Of a stretch of 64,000 bases of DNA, positions 20,212-28,527 are shown in pieces. A model generated the notes under the pieces. The model was not told the origin of the DNA, did not search any database, and worked only from the letters and a program-made list of their open reading frames with translations. Position 1 is the stretch's first letter; each line of letters starts with the position of its first letter. Origin of the DNA: Seminavis robusta (taxonomy: Eukaryota > Bacillariophyta > Bacillariophyceae > Naviculales > Naviculaceae); assembly GCA_903772945.1 (NCBI GenBank), contig CAICTM010000311.1, positions 1-64,000 on the forward strand. The letters are read 5' to 3'. Made by a program: the position numbers and the translations under genes.

Positions 20212-21087
20212 TCAGGTTTTCTTGGTGAACATTTTGGCCAGGAACTCTTCGGCTTCTTTCTTCAGCTCCTCATTGCCAAAATGTCTTTTCTGAATCGAAG
20301 CTACAGCCTCTACTGCTCCATGTTTCACCAATTCATCGTGATGCTTCTCCAGGAGGGACAGGTTGTACAAAAGACCACAACTGGCAAACAGCAAATCCAC
20401 ATTGTCATGGAATCGTTTTGTTGTTTGAACGACAAGTGAAATGCCCTCGAGTTCAATGAAACGACCGGCAAAGTTGGCCAACACGACTTTCGACTCCCCA
20501 TCCGATTGTTTGCACGTGAAGAAGTTCTGGAGAGCTCGCAATGCCTCACTCTGAAGCTGGGCAGAGTCTAGAAAGGTCTTCAAGGCGCTCAAAACCGCTT
20601 CCACCCCCCCCGAATTGGCCATTGCTGCTCTCCCCCCACCGCAGCTATATGAGACATCGAGCATGTTGGCAAGAGCAATGCAGGACCAAACCTGGATGGA
20701 TTGGGCCTTGGGCCACTTTTGCATACAAAGAACCACCAAAGTCATTGGTCCAAGCTGTTGCATTTCCTTCCAGTTTTTGACAGCAGGGTCACTTGGATTG
20801 TCTGAATCCTTTGCATTGACCAAGTGACTAATCTGTTTCAGAGCAGCAACAACATCATCGGTGCTTCCTTTCTGGAGATCCACAATGAACAAGTGAGGGA
20901 TCTTGTCCAGCTTGGGAGCAATACACTGTGTAGCTGTCGCAATAGATGTATTTGAATCCTCGTCGTCTTCCCGCTTCAATCCAAAACAAGATCGTCCGGT
21001 CAAGTCCTGCACCGGAGCTGCCTCGTCATTGTCCAAGGCTTTCGGAGAAACACGGATGCGCTTTGACGTGGGCTCTGGCGTCCTCAT
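20212..21087 (-). CDS. Armadillo-like repeat protein, tandem family copy 3
   Basis: 291 aa from ATG 21087 (MRTPEPTSKRIRVSP). It has the family layout: KLDKIPHLFIVDLQKGSTDDV, DPAVKNWKEMQQLGPMTLVV, then armadillo-like units ANSGGVEAVLSALKTFLD, LEGISLVVQTTKRFHDNV and VKHGAVEAVASIQKRHFGN, ending EEFLAKMFTKKT. The N-terminal linker is longer than in copies 1 and 2. It is the closest in sequence to the broken fourth copy upstream. Confidence 0.75.
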   Translation of the reverse strand: MRTPEPTSKRIRVSPKALDNDEAAPVQDLTGRSCFGLKREDDEDSNTSIATATQCIAPKLDKIPHLFIVDLQKGSTDDVVAALKQISHLVNAKDSDNPSDPAVKNWKEMQQLGPMTLVVLCMQKWPKAQSIQVWSCIALANMLDVSYSCGGGRAAMANSGGVEAVLSALKTFLDSAQLQSEALRALQNFFTCKQSDGESKVVLANFAGRFIELEGISLVVQTTKRFHDNVDLLFASCGLLYNLSLLEKHHDELVKHGAVEAVASIQKRHFGNEELKKEAEEFLAKMFTKKT

Positions 21088-21336
21088 GGTGGAACTTTTA
21101 TGGTGTTGTCTTTGCCGAATTGCGAGTGTCCATTATTTGATTCGGCCTACCGGTAAAAGTGAGGTTTTCTGGTGAACCTTCGACGAAGAGCGCGAGCATG
21201 GATTCCCACCGGGCGAAGATTCCCTCCAAAAACTCGATCCGGCCCCTTTGTTTCGAATTTCCACGATGTGCTTGCCATTATGCATAAGTACTGGTACCTG
21301 GTACAGGTATTGTCTGATGGCGTCAAGCTACTAGTA

Positions 21337-21949
21337 CTAGTACGTAGAAGATTTTGTTCCCTCCGAAAATGTCCACAAACGGGTCTTGCCTCTCTCAGCT
21401 GCTCTACCTGAACATCCTGGAAAAAAGTCTTTTGCTTCCCTCTTCAAGTCCTTGTTGTCAAAATGCATCTTTTGGATGGTGGCTGCTGCCTCCACCGCTC
21501 CTCTCCTCACCAACGCATCCAGATGTTCGTCAGCATCGGACAAATTGTAGAAAACACCAATACTTGCGCAGTCAGCAAATCAACATTAAATGGAAAGTCT
21601 TCGGTTGTTCGCACCAGCATTTCCTTCCAGTTCTGCGGAGCTGGGTCATCAGAATGAGAGCCAGAATCATTGTCACTTTCACGTTCGGCATCTTTGGCTT
21701 CAAATAAGTTACAATTTGTTGCAGACCAGATACCATATCATTGGCATCCTGTTTCTGAAGCTCCACAAGGAACAAGTTGGGAATCTTGTCAAGCTTGAGA
21801 GCAATGGAAGCCTCCTGCATTGTCTCTCCGTTTGAAGGACCAGCTCTAGAAACATTTTGTCGTGGCTCTTGTCGACATTGCAGTCTAAAACGCAGGACTG
21901 GATCCATCCTGCGTTGTTTCTTCGTTTGGCGGACCAGTTCTAGGAACAA
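21337..21949 (-). pseudogene. Armadillo-like family copy 4, internally deleted
   Basis: The family block (LKLDKIPNLFLVELQKQDANDM) is followed by a frameshift near 21715, then DPAPQNWKEM joined directly to LVRTTEDFPFNVDLL. That junction skips the central repeats, about 100 residues present in copies 1-3. A second shift leads to LVRRGAVEAAATIQKMHFDN. Immediately upstream (21950-22190) a diverged second copy of the N-terminal segment is visible (RTGPPNEETTQD versus RAGPSNGETMQE). Gene death by internal deletion plus frameshifts is clear. Confidence 0.8.
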
Positions 21950-22700
21950 GTTGGCGACGGCCCTTTCGTCGTTTCTTGGCTTGCATTCTAATCACACTGG
22001 ACAGAGGAAGTTGGCAATTTTGAAGTGAGATGAGTGATGAGGACTCAATATCTACCGGTATTGCTGCAAGATACCCAACATGAACAAGACAACGATGGAA
22101 AAGATACAGGAGCACACGTTGAGATGGAACAAGGCCTGTGGTCTCGCATGCGCCTGCCAAACGAGAGCACCTTGGCCAAGCCAGCATTCCCAAGTACCAG
22201 GTACCTGCTACGGTAACATCTTGGTCGAGGCAAGTTGGCGTGCTCTAGCTACTAAAGTAGCGAGAGATTCTAGTTCTGGATCGGTACGGGTATAGGTACT
22301 GCAGTGTGATTATCGCAATGCCTCTCGCGAGGCCTAGGTCTAGCTTGAAGGTTTACCTGCTACTCCGTAATCTCTCTGTAACGTTTCTACTTTCGAAAGC
22401 CGCCTTTGGAAAGATCACAACGTATTATTAACTTGCTTATCTCGATTGTCCTCCACGGCTCTAGCTAGAACGTGTACTTTCAAAATCGAATGACTCAGCC
22501 AATGTGAACGGACGCGTCTCCCGATCGGGCCAACCCCCACAACCCTCTCGTCCAAGTTGCCACTTGCCACAACAATCAAAGAGTTTGAGCAGCGCAATCG
22601 AGAGGGTTCACAGATGGATCAGTGGTCGACAAAGAGTACGGTATGCAATGCATGATCGTGACAGGAGAAGCAGCGAACAGCACCATTCATTCATTCTATT
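21950..22700. other. Intergenic, with a partial duplicate of the armadillo N-terminus
   Basis: Positions 21950-22010 repeat the N-terminal coding segment of the broken copy 4. The rest holds nothing recognisable. Confidence 0.5.
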
Positions 22701-24215
22701 CTACTCTGGATGCGGCAACAGCTCGGCCTTGTGAATCTTCATCCACTCGTCGAGATTATTCCAAAACATGGCACTCGTAACAGAATCCAATCCACGCTTG
22801 TCCCGGTGCACTTTGCCCCGTTTACATGCCCATCCGAGCAAATCATTGGGCAACTTGTCCCCTTCCATTCCAATATAGAATCCAAAACACTTGGTAAACA
22901 GCTGTACGGGATCCGAATACCGTCCGGGCCAATCTTTGAATTGCCACTTGTGTCCCATCACTACGACGGCCACGACGCGTTCCCATTCTTCTTTGGAATG
23001 CAATTTGCGCGGATTGTCGAGCAATTCAAATTCGACCAATCCGACGCCGGGCATTTTCCGAGTAAAACAGAGTTTCTTCATGTTGGTCTGTTGCGCCTTG
23101 TTCTTGAGCATGACATCGCGGGGAATATAGCGGGCATTGGAAAAGAAATCGAATCCATTGACAATGGTAATGGGACACGTCATGCCTTTGGGCAATAGAA
23201 TGATGGGTTTCTTGCCAATAAGGTAGGGTTTGGCATTCTTTTTAATGGGTGTGGCCGTAATGGCACCCTTTTTGTGTGCCAATTTGGGATTGACCGTTTC
23301 GAGGAAAATGTTGAGGACGCGGGATAAATTAGCCCCGGCCGAAGTGGCCCGCAAAATGGACGCGGAATCTCCGACGGGAATTTCATTGGACGTGAGTGCT
23401 TCGGTGATTTCCTTGCTGGCTTCGAGCATTTCCGGTGTGACTTGGAATCCTTGGGGCGACAATGCCTTGCGAATGGCTTCGAATTCTTCACTTCGCGGTT
23501 GTTGTGCTGCTAAAAGTGGGAGTTCTTCGGCGGGAACGGAATTTTCCTTTTCGTCTCCCTTGGCGGTCGCTCTCTTGTCGACGACGACATTGAGATTGGA
23601 AAACAATTGTTCGTTGGTGACCATGGGTTTGTGCTTTTTACGCTTGTCGCCATGTTTGTCTTTGGAAGGAGGTCGCTTTTTGTCGTGGTGTTTGCGGTGC
23701 TTGTCGTGATGATGCTTGCTGCTGCTACTACTACTGGGACGAGGCTTTTTGGCCGAAGCAGCACTACTACTTTCCTTTTCTTTGCGATGATCGGGTGTCT
23801 TGGAGGTGTCAGCACTACCAGCGACGGCACTATCACCACTGGGCTTGTCGGGTTCTCGAGCGGCCGGTTCTTCAGCGGGTGGTGGAGGAACAGCCGCAAC
23901 AGCAGCAGACGCACTGCCCGCTAGAAAGTATCCCACAACGACCGGTTTGTCGAGTGCCTTGACGGGATCTCCGACTTGATGTTTCTTACAGGCACCACGG
24001 TACTTGACCAAACCTTGATCCGGATCCAGAATCTGCAAATAGATGGATGCCACACTGTACTCGGCTTGTCGTCCATCGTGGCTCACGCTAATGATATCCT
24101 TGCCGGGAAGACTGGAACCCTCCAACGACAGGCTGCTCCCATCGGACGATAAGGTGGCCGACGACAACTTGCCGTTGTCGCACCAGTCTTTCAACGTACT
24201 CGCCGGATCGGACAT
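22701..24215 (-). CDS. CDC73: CDC73/parafibromin, Paf1 complex subunit
   Basis: 504 aa, intronless. The N-terminal region (MSDPASTLKDWCDNGKL) matches the start of the family. A disordered linker rich in Ser, Lys and His (~115-195; HHHDKHRKHHDKKRPPSK) carries nuclear-signal-like stretches. The C-terminal Ras-like CDC73 domain spans ~335-500, with KPIILLPKGMTCPITIVNG, NARYIPRDVMLK, FELLDNPRKLHSKEEWERVVAVVV, GHKWQFKDWPGRYSDPVQLFTK and DKRGLDSVTSAMFWNNLDEW. The protein acts in the nucleus with RNA polymerase II during elongation and in co-transcriptional histone modification. Length is typical of the family. The call rests on the conserved C-terminal domain. Confidence 0.92.
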   Translation of the reverse strand: MSDPASTLKDWCDNGKLSSATLSSDGSSLSLEGSSLPGKDIISVSHDGRQAEYSVASIYLQILDPDQGLVKYRGACKKHQVGDPVKALDKPVVVGYFLAGSASAAVAAVPPPPAEEPAAREPDKPSGDSAVAGSADTSKTPDHRKEKESSSAASAKKPRPSSSSSSKHHHDKHRKHHDKKRPPSKDKHGDKRKKHKPMVTNEQLFSNLNVVVDKRATAKGDEKENSVPAEELPLLAAQQPRSEEFEAIRKALSPQGFQVTPEMLEASKEITEALTSNEIPVGDSASILRATSAGANLSRVLNIFLETVNPKLAHKKGAITATPIKKNAKPYLIGKKPIILLPKGMTCPITIVNGFDFFSNARYIPRDVMLKNKAQQTNMKKLCFTRKMPGVGLVEFELLDNPRKLHSKEEWERVVAVVVMGHKWQFKDWPGRYSDPVQLFTKCFGFYIGMEGDKLPNDLLGWACKRGKVHRDKRGLDSVTSAMFWNNLDEWMKIHKAELLPHPE

Positions 24216-24646
24216 AGTAACTAGCTAGCTAGATTGATTGATTGATTGATTGTGATTGTGCTTGTGTGAGGCTCTCTTTACGGGCGATAGATTGATGTAC
24301 CGGTAGTTGAGCGTATGAGCGGCGCTTCAATGGTGCACCCACACAGGTTTGTGGGTGCTTCGTGCCGCGTTGCTGTCAACAAGCAAAGATGCCGCAATAA
24401 TAATTTGAATTGCTTATTATTAGTGGAACTGGACATGTGCGTTTTTCATAGTTAGGTTTTTGGTTCTACCAAAATAAATGCATTGATCAAACCATGAATA
24501 TGAGCCTCTAAGGCAGTCAAGAAGTGGTGCTAGCTAGTAGCTTCTAAAGATCACAGATGGATGAACTGGGTACATCCAGGTTGATTAAGTAAGTGAGCAA
24601 CATGGATTACATAAATACTAAAACTATGATCAGCACTGATGGCTAG
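24216..24646. other. Intergenic
   Basis: A short (GATT)n tract at about 24234-24254 next to the CDC73 start, and TACCGGTA at 24298. No gene. Confidence 0.6.
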
Positions 24647-26134
24647 CTAGGAACGTAGCAGCTGTCTGGCCCTAGCAGCTGCCGTAGCTAGCTTTCTGGC
24701 AGCATTCTGGCAGCCTCCTGTTTTACTTCGTCTCGAAATGAGCACATACGCATCATTCTCTTTCTTGTCCTCATCAGACTCTGCGCATCCATTTGCCCGA
24801 GCCCATCGCAGAATATCCAAGTGACCCCAGTTAGCAGCAGTCCAGCAAGAGTCCTCATACCATGGACAACCATTCTCGCGCAACCATTTGACGCATTCCA
24901 GTTGACCAAGATGTATAGCTGTGATGAATGCTGCTTCCAGTGCACAATTATCCAAGTAACATCCATTCTCAAAAGCCCATTTCAGAGTTTCAATATGACC
25001 ATATTCGGCTGCTCCATGAAAGACATTCCACAATGTTTTGTCATCCCATGGACAACCATTTTCACGAGCCCATTTGATAGTTTCCAAGTGTCCACCATCC
25101 GCAGCCCCTTGGCATGTCCCTTTATTCCAAGGACAGTCATTTTCACGAATCCATTTCAGAATTTCCAAGTGTCCACCTTCCGCAGCCGAGCGGCACATCT
25201 GTGAATCCCAGGAACAGCCATTTTCACGGGCCCATTTCAGAATTTCAAAGTGTCCACCTCTAGCAGCCTCACGGCATGTCGATGAATCCCAGGGACAGCC
25301 ATTTTCACGGGACCATTTCAAAATTTCAAAATGGCCATTTCGAGCAGCTTGAGCACACGTCTTTGAATCCCAAGGGCATCCATTCACGCGCAACCACATT
25401 AGAATCTTCATCTGCCCTCCTCCTGCTGCAGAAGCACAAGTGGATTCACTCCAAGGATATCCAATCTCCCTGCACCATTTGAGAAGCTCCCAATGTCCAC
25501 CTGCAGCTGCACCATCAACAATGCCATAATATACAAATGAAGAATCGATCAGGATTCTGTTTTCATTTGCCCATTTCAGAACTTTAAAGTGACCATTTTT
25601 GGCAGCTTTGTCGAAGTCAAATTCGTCCCATTTGACGAGGCCCTTTTTAGTATCGGCCCATTTCAGAACTTGAACATTCCCAGCTGAGGCAATTAATTTG
25701 GCCAGTTCATCACCCATGGTATTGTGGCCATCCTTGTCTTGGTACCAGTATTCAGCACATGACACATTGTAGAATACAGCACTGGAAAATGTAGAGGTGC
25801 TGGTTGCTGGCCTCCTGATTTCCCACCCATACAAGTGTCCGTCCTCACCGCTACGGAACTCATAGCTTGCCAGTGGAGGATTCTTCACAGAATCGCAATA
25901 CTCCAAATAATATTCTTTCATTTTCTTGTTGACAGGAGCCACATATCCATAGTGCCCTATTCCCAAGAAGGGAAAGATCTCATCCACCCAAATCTCTTTT
26001 CGCCGTAACAGCTTATCAATGGGTGGAGGCGTCGTTTCCTCCACTGCCTCGTCAGCTGGTGCCTTGGGTTTCTTTCGTATCAAGGGCAAAATGAACGACA
26101 TCAGAGCAATGGTAGAAGCGGCAAGAGAAGTCAT
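24647..26134 (-). CDS. Ankyrin-repeat protein of the diatom 'ENGCPWD' type
   Basis: 495 aa from ATG 26134. An N-terminal hydrophobic helix (SLAASTIALMSFILPLI) is followed by RKK, suggesting a membrane anchor or signal. Then comes a domain with RRKEIWVDEIFPFLG. About ten ~27-residue units follow from ~155, each of the form AARGGHFEILKWARENGCPWD; the repeated GH-LEILKW-RENGCPWD is a degenerate ankyrin variant. The tail is basic and Ala-rich (ARKLATAAARARQLL). The strong repeat conservation suggests recent internal duplication. Such proteins are numerous in diatoms and of unknown function. Confidence 0.85.
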   Translation of the reverse strand: MTSLAASTIALMSFILPLIRKKPKAPADEAVEETTPPPIDKLLRRKEIWVDEIFPFLGIGHYGYVAPVNKKMKEYYLEYCDSVKNPPLASYEFRSGEDGHLYGWEIRRPATSTSTFSSAVFYNVSCAEYWYQDKDGHNTMGDELAKLIASAGNVQVLKWADTKKGLVKWDEFDFDKAAKNGHFKVLKWANENRILIDSSFVYYGIVDGAAAGGHWELLKWCREIGYPWSESTCASAAGGGQMKILMWLRVNGCPWDSKTCAQAARNGHFEILKWSRENGCPWDSSTCREAARGGHFEILKWARENGCSWDSQMCRSAAEGGHLEILKWIRENDCPWNKGTCQGAADGGHLETIKWARENGCPWDDKTLWNVFHGAAEYGHIETLKWAFENGCYLDNCALEAAFITAIHLGQLECVKWLRENGCPWYEDSCWTAANWGHLDILRWARANGCAESDEDKKENDAYVLISRRSKTGGCQNAARKLATAAARARQLLRS

Positions 26135-26434
26135 GATCGTAGTAGCTAGTAGTTTGAGGACAAGGTCGAAGAGGGCTGATTGCTGATTGATAGGTTGATA
26201 GGTTGATGGATCCTTGGATGAAGTGGACAGAGGAGAGAGGTGGCTGTTGCCGCATTGCCATCGCCTGTGGAATTGGCGCCAAATCGCCAACCCTACTGTA
26301 CATCAAATTGTCCGCATTTGCCTCCACGTGGCACCAACCCCTCATTTTTCTTGTGTTGCCCAAGATCTATGATGAAGGCGACGAAATGCCCTCTTGCTCT
26401 CCTTGTCATACAGTAGATCGATCTATCAACCACC

Positions 26435-28309
26435 ATGACTCTCCTCGTCCCTTGTCGGATCCTGATTCTGATCCTGCTTGCCCTCTTGGATCATCAAAGA
26501 GCTTGGGCGCTCCGTCCATTCACGGGGACACCATCAGCTTTGTGGAATGTCAGACACCCATTGAGTACAACCAGGAGCACAAGCAGTAGTTCTACAACGT
26601 GCTCCAGGGTTTTTCTCAAGAATCACTTGACGACGACAAGACATCCATGGTTGGTCCTGCGAGGTGGTGCGGATGATGCCAACGGCAGCGTTGCACAAGA
26701 ATCTGCGGACAAGAATGAGACAACCTCGTCTAGTGGCAGTAGTGATGAGTTTCCACCTGGCCCCCGTCCATGGGAAGCACCCGATGCTGCACTCGACAAT
26801 TACTTGGGACCGATTGTCAAGACTCCAGAAACCTGGGCTGCGGATGGAAGTCGGAAACGAGTTCTCATCTTTATGGATGCCTTTTGCCCCTACTTTGGCG
26901 GCTATATGGCTCATCAAGCCCGCGACGTCTATGACGTGAGTACCGTGCATGTTGTATCCACCTACATGAAGAACTTTTTTGCCAAAGAACAAACCGAGGA
27001 TTGGAAACGTTGGATGCCTTCTTCGCTGCCCATTGATCTGGAGGCGTGGAAGGAACGATTGCCTTCCAATGATATTGTTGCTGTTCACTGCGAATCCGAT
27101 TCCGGGTTGCCCGATGCGGAACAATTCGCCAAGGCAATTGGTGCCAATCATGCCAATGAACCCAACGAAGCACGACGAGACAAGTTTCTCATGAATCAAG
27201 TTGTCGCTGAGGCAGGAATACCGACGGTCAGACAAAAGCTCTGTACGACACTCAATGAGGCTCTGACGTTTGCTAGAGAATTGCTTCAAGAACAAGCCTC
27301 GAAACCAACGAGCAATCACCAAGGATTCTCTGATGCTGGTGTCTTGGGACAGGGCAGCAATACGTATCAGTACGATGGAATGGATACACAACAACAACCG
27401 CCACCAAAGGCTTTCTGCATTGTCAAACCCAAAAGAGGCGTGGCATCCGAACACGTACATCTGTGTCACGACGAAGAATCCGTGCACAATGCCTGCAAGG
27501 ATATCTTGTCAGCTACAGTCTTTGGGGATCCGACACAGACCCACAATGCTGTCCTGGTACAGGAATTTGCCGTTGGGACGGAATATGCCGTCGACATTGT
27601 CTCCAAAAATGGAGAGCACAAGGTCGCGGCCCTGTGGCGATACGACAAACGACCCTGCAATGGATCACCATTCTGTTACTTTGCCACTGAACTCATTGAT
27701 GCCACCCAGTCGGCTATTGGGGCACAAGTTTGCCAATATGCCCAATCCTGTTTGGATGCACTGGGATACAAGTGGGGACTCAGTCATACCGAAGTGATTG
27801 TTACAGCCCACGGACCAAGACTGGTAGAAGTCAATACCCGACAACATAATATGGATTTTGCACCCTTGACCATGTCCTGTACTGGGTATAATGCCTTTGA
27901 CATGCTACTAGCGGCATATTTGGGTGATGAGCCACCGGAGACGTACCCACTGGAATCTGCAAACATGAGACTGGAGTGGGATACACTACCAACATTGCCG
28001 TCGTTGAGGATGCATGGGGCCATGGTACATTTGGTGAGTTTTGTCGGCGGAAAGTTGACTACGGTGAATGGACACCATTTGAATGATATTCACAATATGG
28101 AAAGCACCCTCGAGATGGAGGTGTATCCAGAGTTTCTAGAGCTTGGCAGTGAGATTGCCAAGACAACCGACATTCGATCCGATGCCGGATGGGTTCAGAT
28201 CGTCAATGAGGATCCAGATGCATTGAAACGAGACTATGACAGAATAGTACAGTTGATGCTGCATCTGTTTGTCACGGAGGATGGCAGTGGGGTTGGCTCC
28301 ACTGAGTAA
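26435..28309 (+). CDS. Secretory ATP-grasp ligase-like protein
   Basis: 624 aa. The N-terminus (MTLLVPCRILILILLALLDHQRAWA) is a signal peptide followed by a Ser/Thr-rich segment, so targeting is to the ER or beyond; a plastid is possible but the cleavage site lacks a clear F. The ATP-grasp fold shows ANEPNEARRDKFLMNQVVAEAGIPT (~245), ATP-binding FCIVKPKRGVASEHV (~325) and VQEFAVGTEYAVDIVSKNG (~375). The metal-binding end is TEVIVTAHGPRLVEVNTRQHNMDFAP (~455), and a C-terminal lid region completes it. The family ligates a carboxylate to an amine using ATP; members related to BacD or carnosine synthase join amino acids. Substrates are unknown. Its start is 300 bp from the divergent ankyrin gene. 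Confidence 0.85.
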   Translation: MTLLVPCRILILILLALLDHQRAWALRPFTGTPSALWNVRHPLSTTRSTSSSSTTCSRVFLKNHLTTTRHPWLVLRGGADDANGSVAQESADKNETTSSSGSSDEFPPGPRPWEAPDAALDNYLGPIVKTPETWAADGSRKRVLIFMDAFCPYFGGYMAHQARDVYDVSTVHVVSTYMKNFFAKEQTEDWKRWMPSSLPIDLEAWKERLPSNDIVAVHCESDSGLPDAEQFAKAIGANHANEPNEARRDKFLMNQVVAEAGIPTVRQKLCTTLNEALTFARELLQEQASKPTSNHQGFSDAGVLGQGSNTYQYDGMDTQQQPPPKAFCIVKPKRGVASEHVHLCHDEESVHNACKDILSATVFGDPTQTHNAVLVQEFAVGTEYAVDIVSKNGEHKVAALWRYDKRPCNGSPFCYFATELIDATQSAIGAQVCQYAQSCLDALGYKWGLSHTEVIVTAHGPRLVEVNTRQHNMDFAPLTMSCTGYNAFDMLLAAYLGDEPPETYPLESANMRLEWDTLPTLPSLRMHGAMVHLVSFVGGKLTTVNGHHLNDIHNMESTLEMEVYPEFLELGSEIAKTTDIRSDAGWVQIVNEDPDALKRDYDRIVQLMLHLFVTEDGSGVGSTE

Positions 28310-28527
28310 AAACCGCGTGATCTAAATCACAAAAAGGATGGCTAAGACTATTTGCTACGGGCACTCAGGTGTACAAACACGACTATCTAGCCACCTGATT
28401 ATGAAGGTTTGTTCTTATTTAGGTTTTGTTCTTATTTATCGTTCTTGAGTTTTACGCACTTCGTTCATTTATTTGATATGCAGTGATATTTAGTACAGCC
28501 AGATTCCATTCCAAGAAACCGAAAGCC

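Noticed and set aside
22710-23198. Open frame antisense to CDC73
   Set aside because: Complete overlap with the conserved CDC73 domain; no recognisable features.
26534-27487. 317-codon open frame antisense to the ATP-grasp gene
   Set aside because: Opposite strand of a well-supported gene, no domain or sensible N-terminus; it arises from the codon use of the sense gene.
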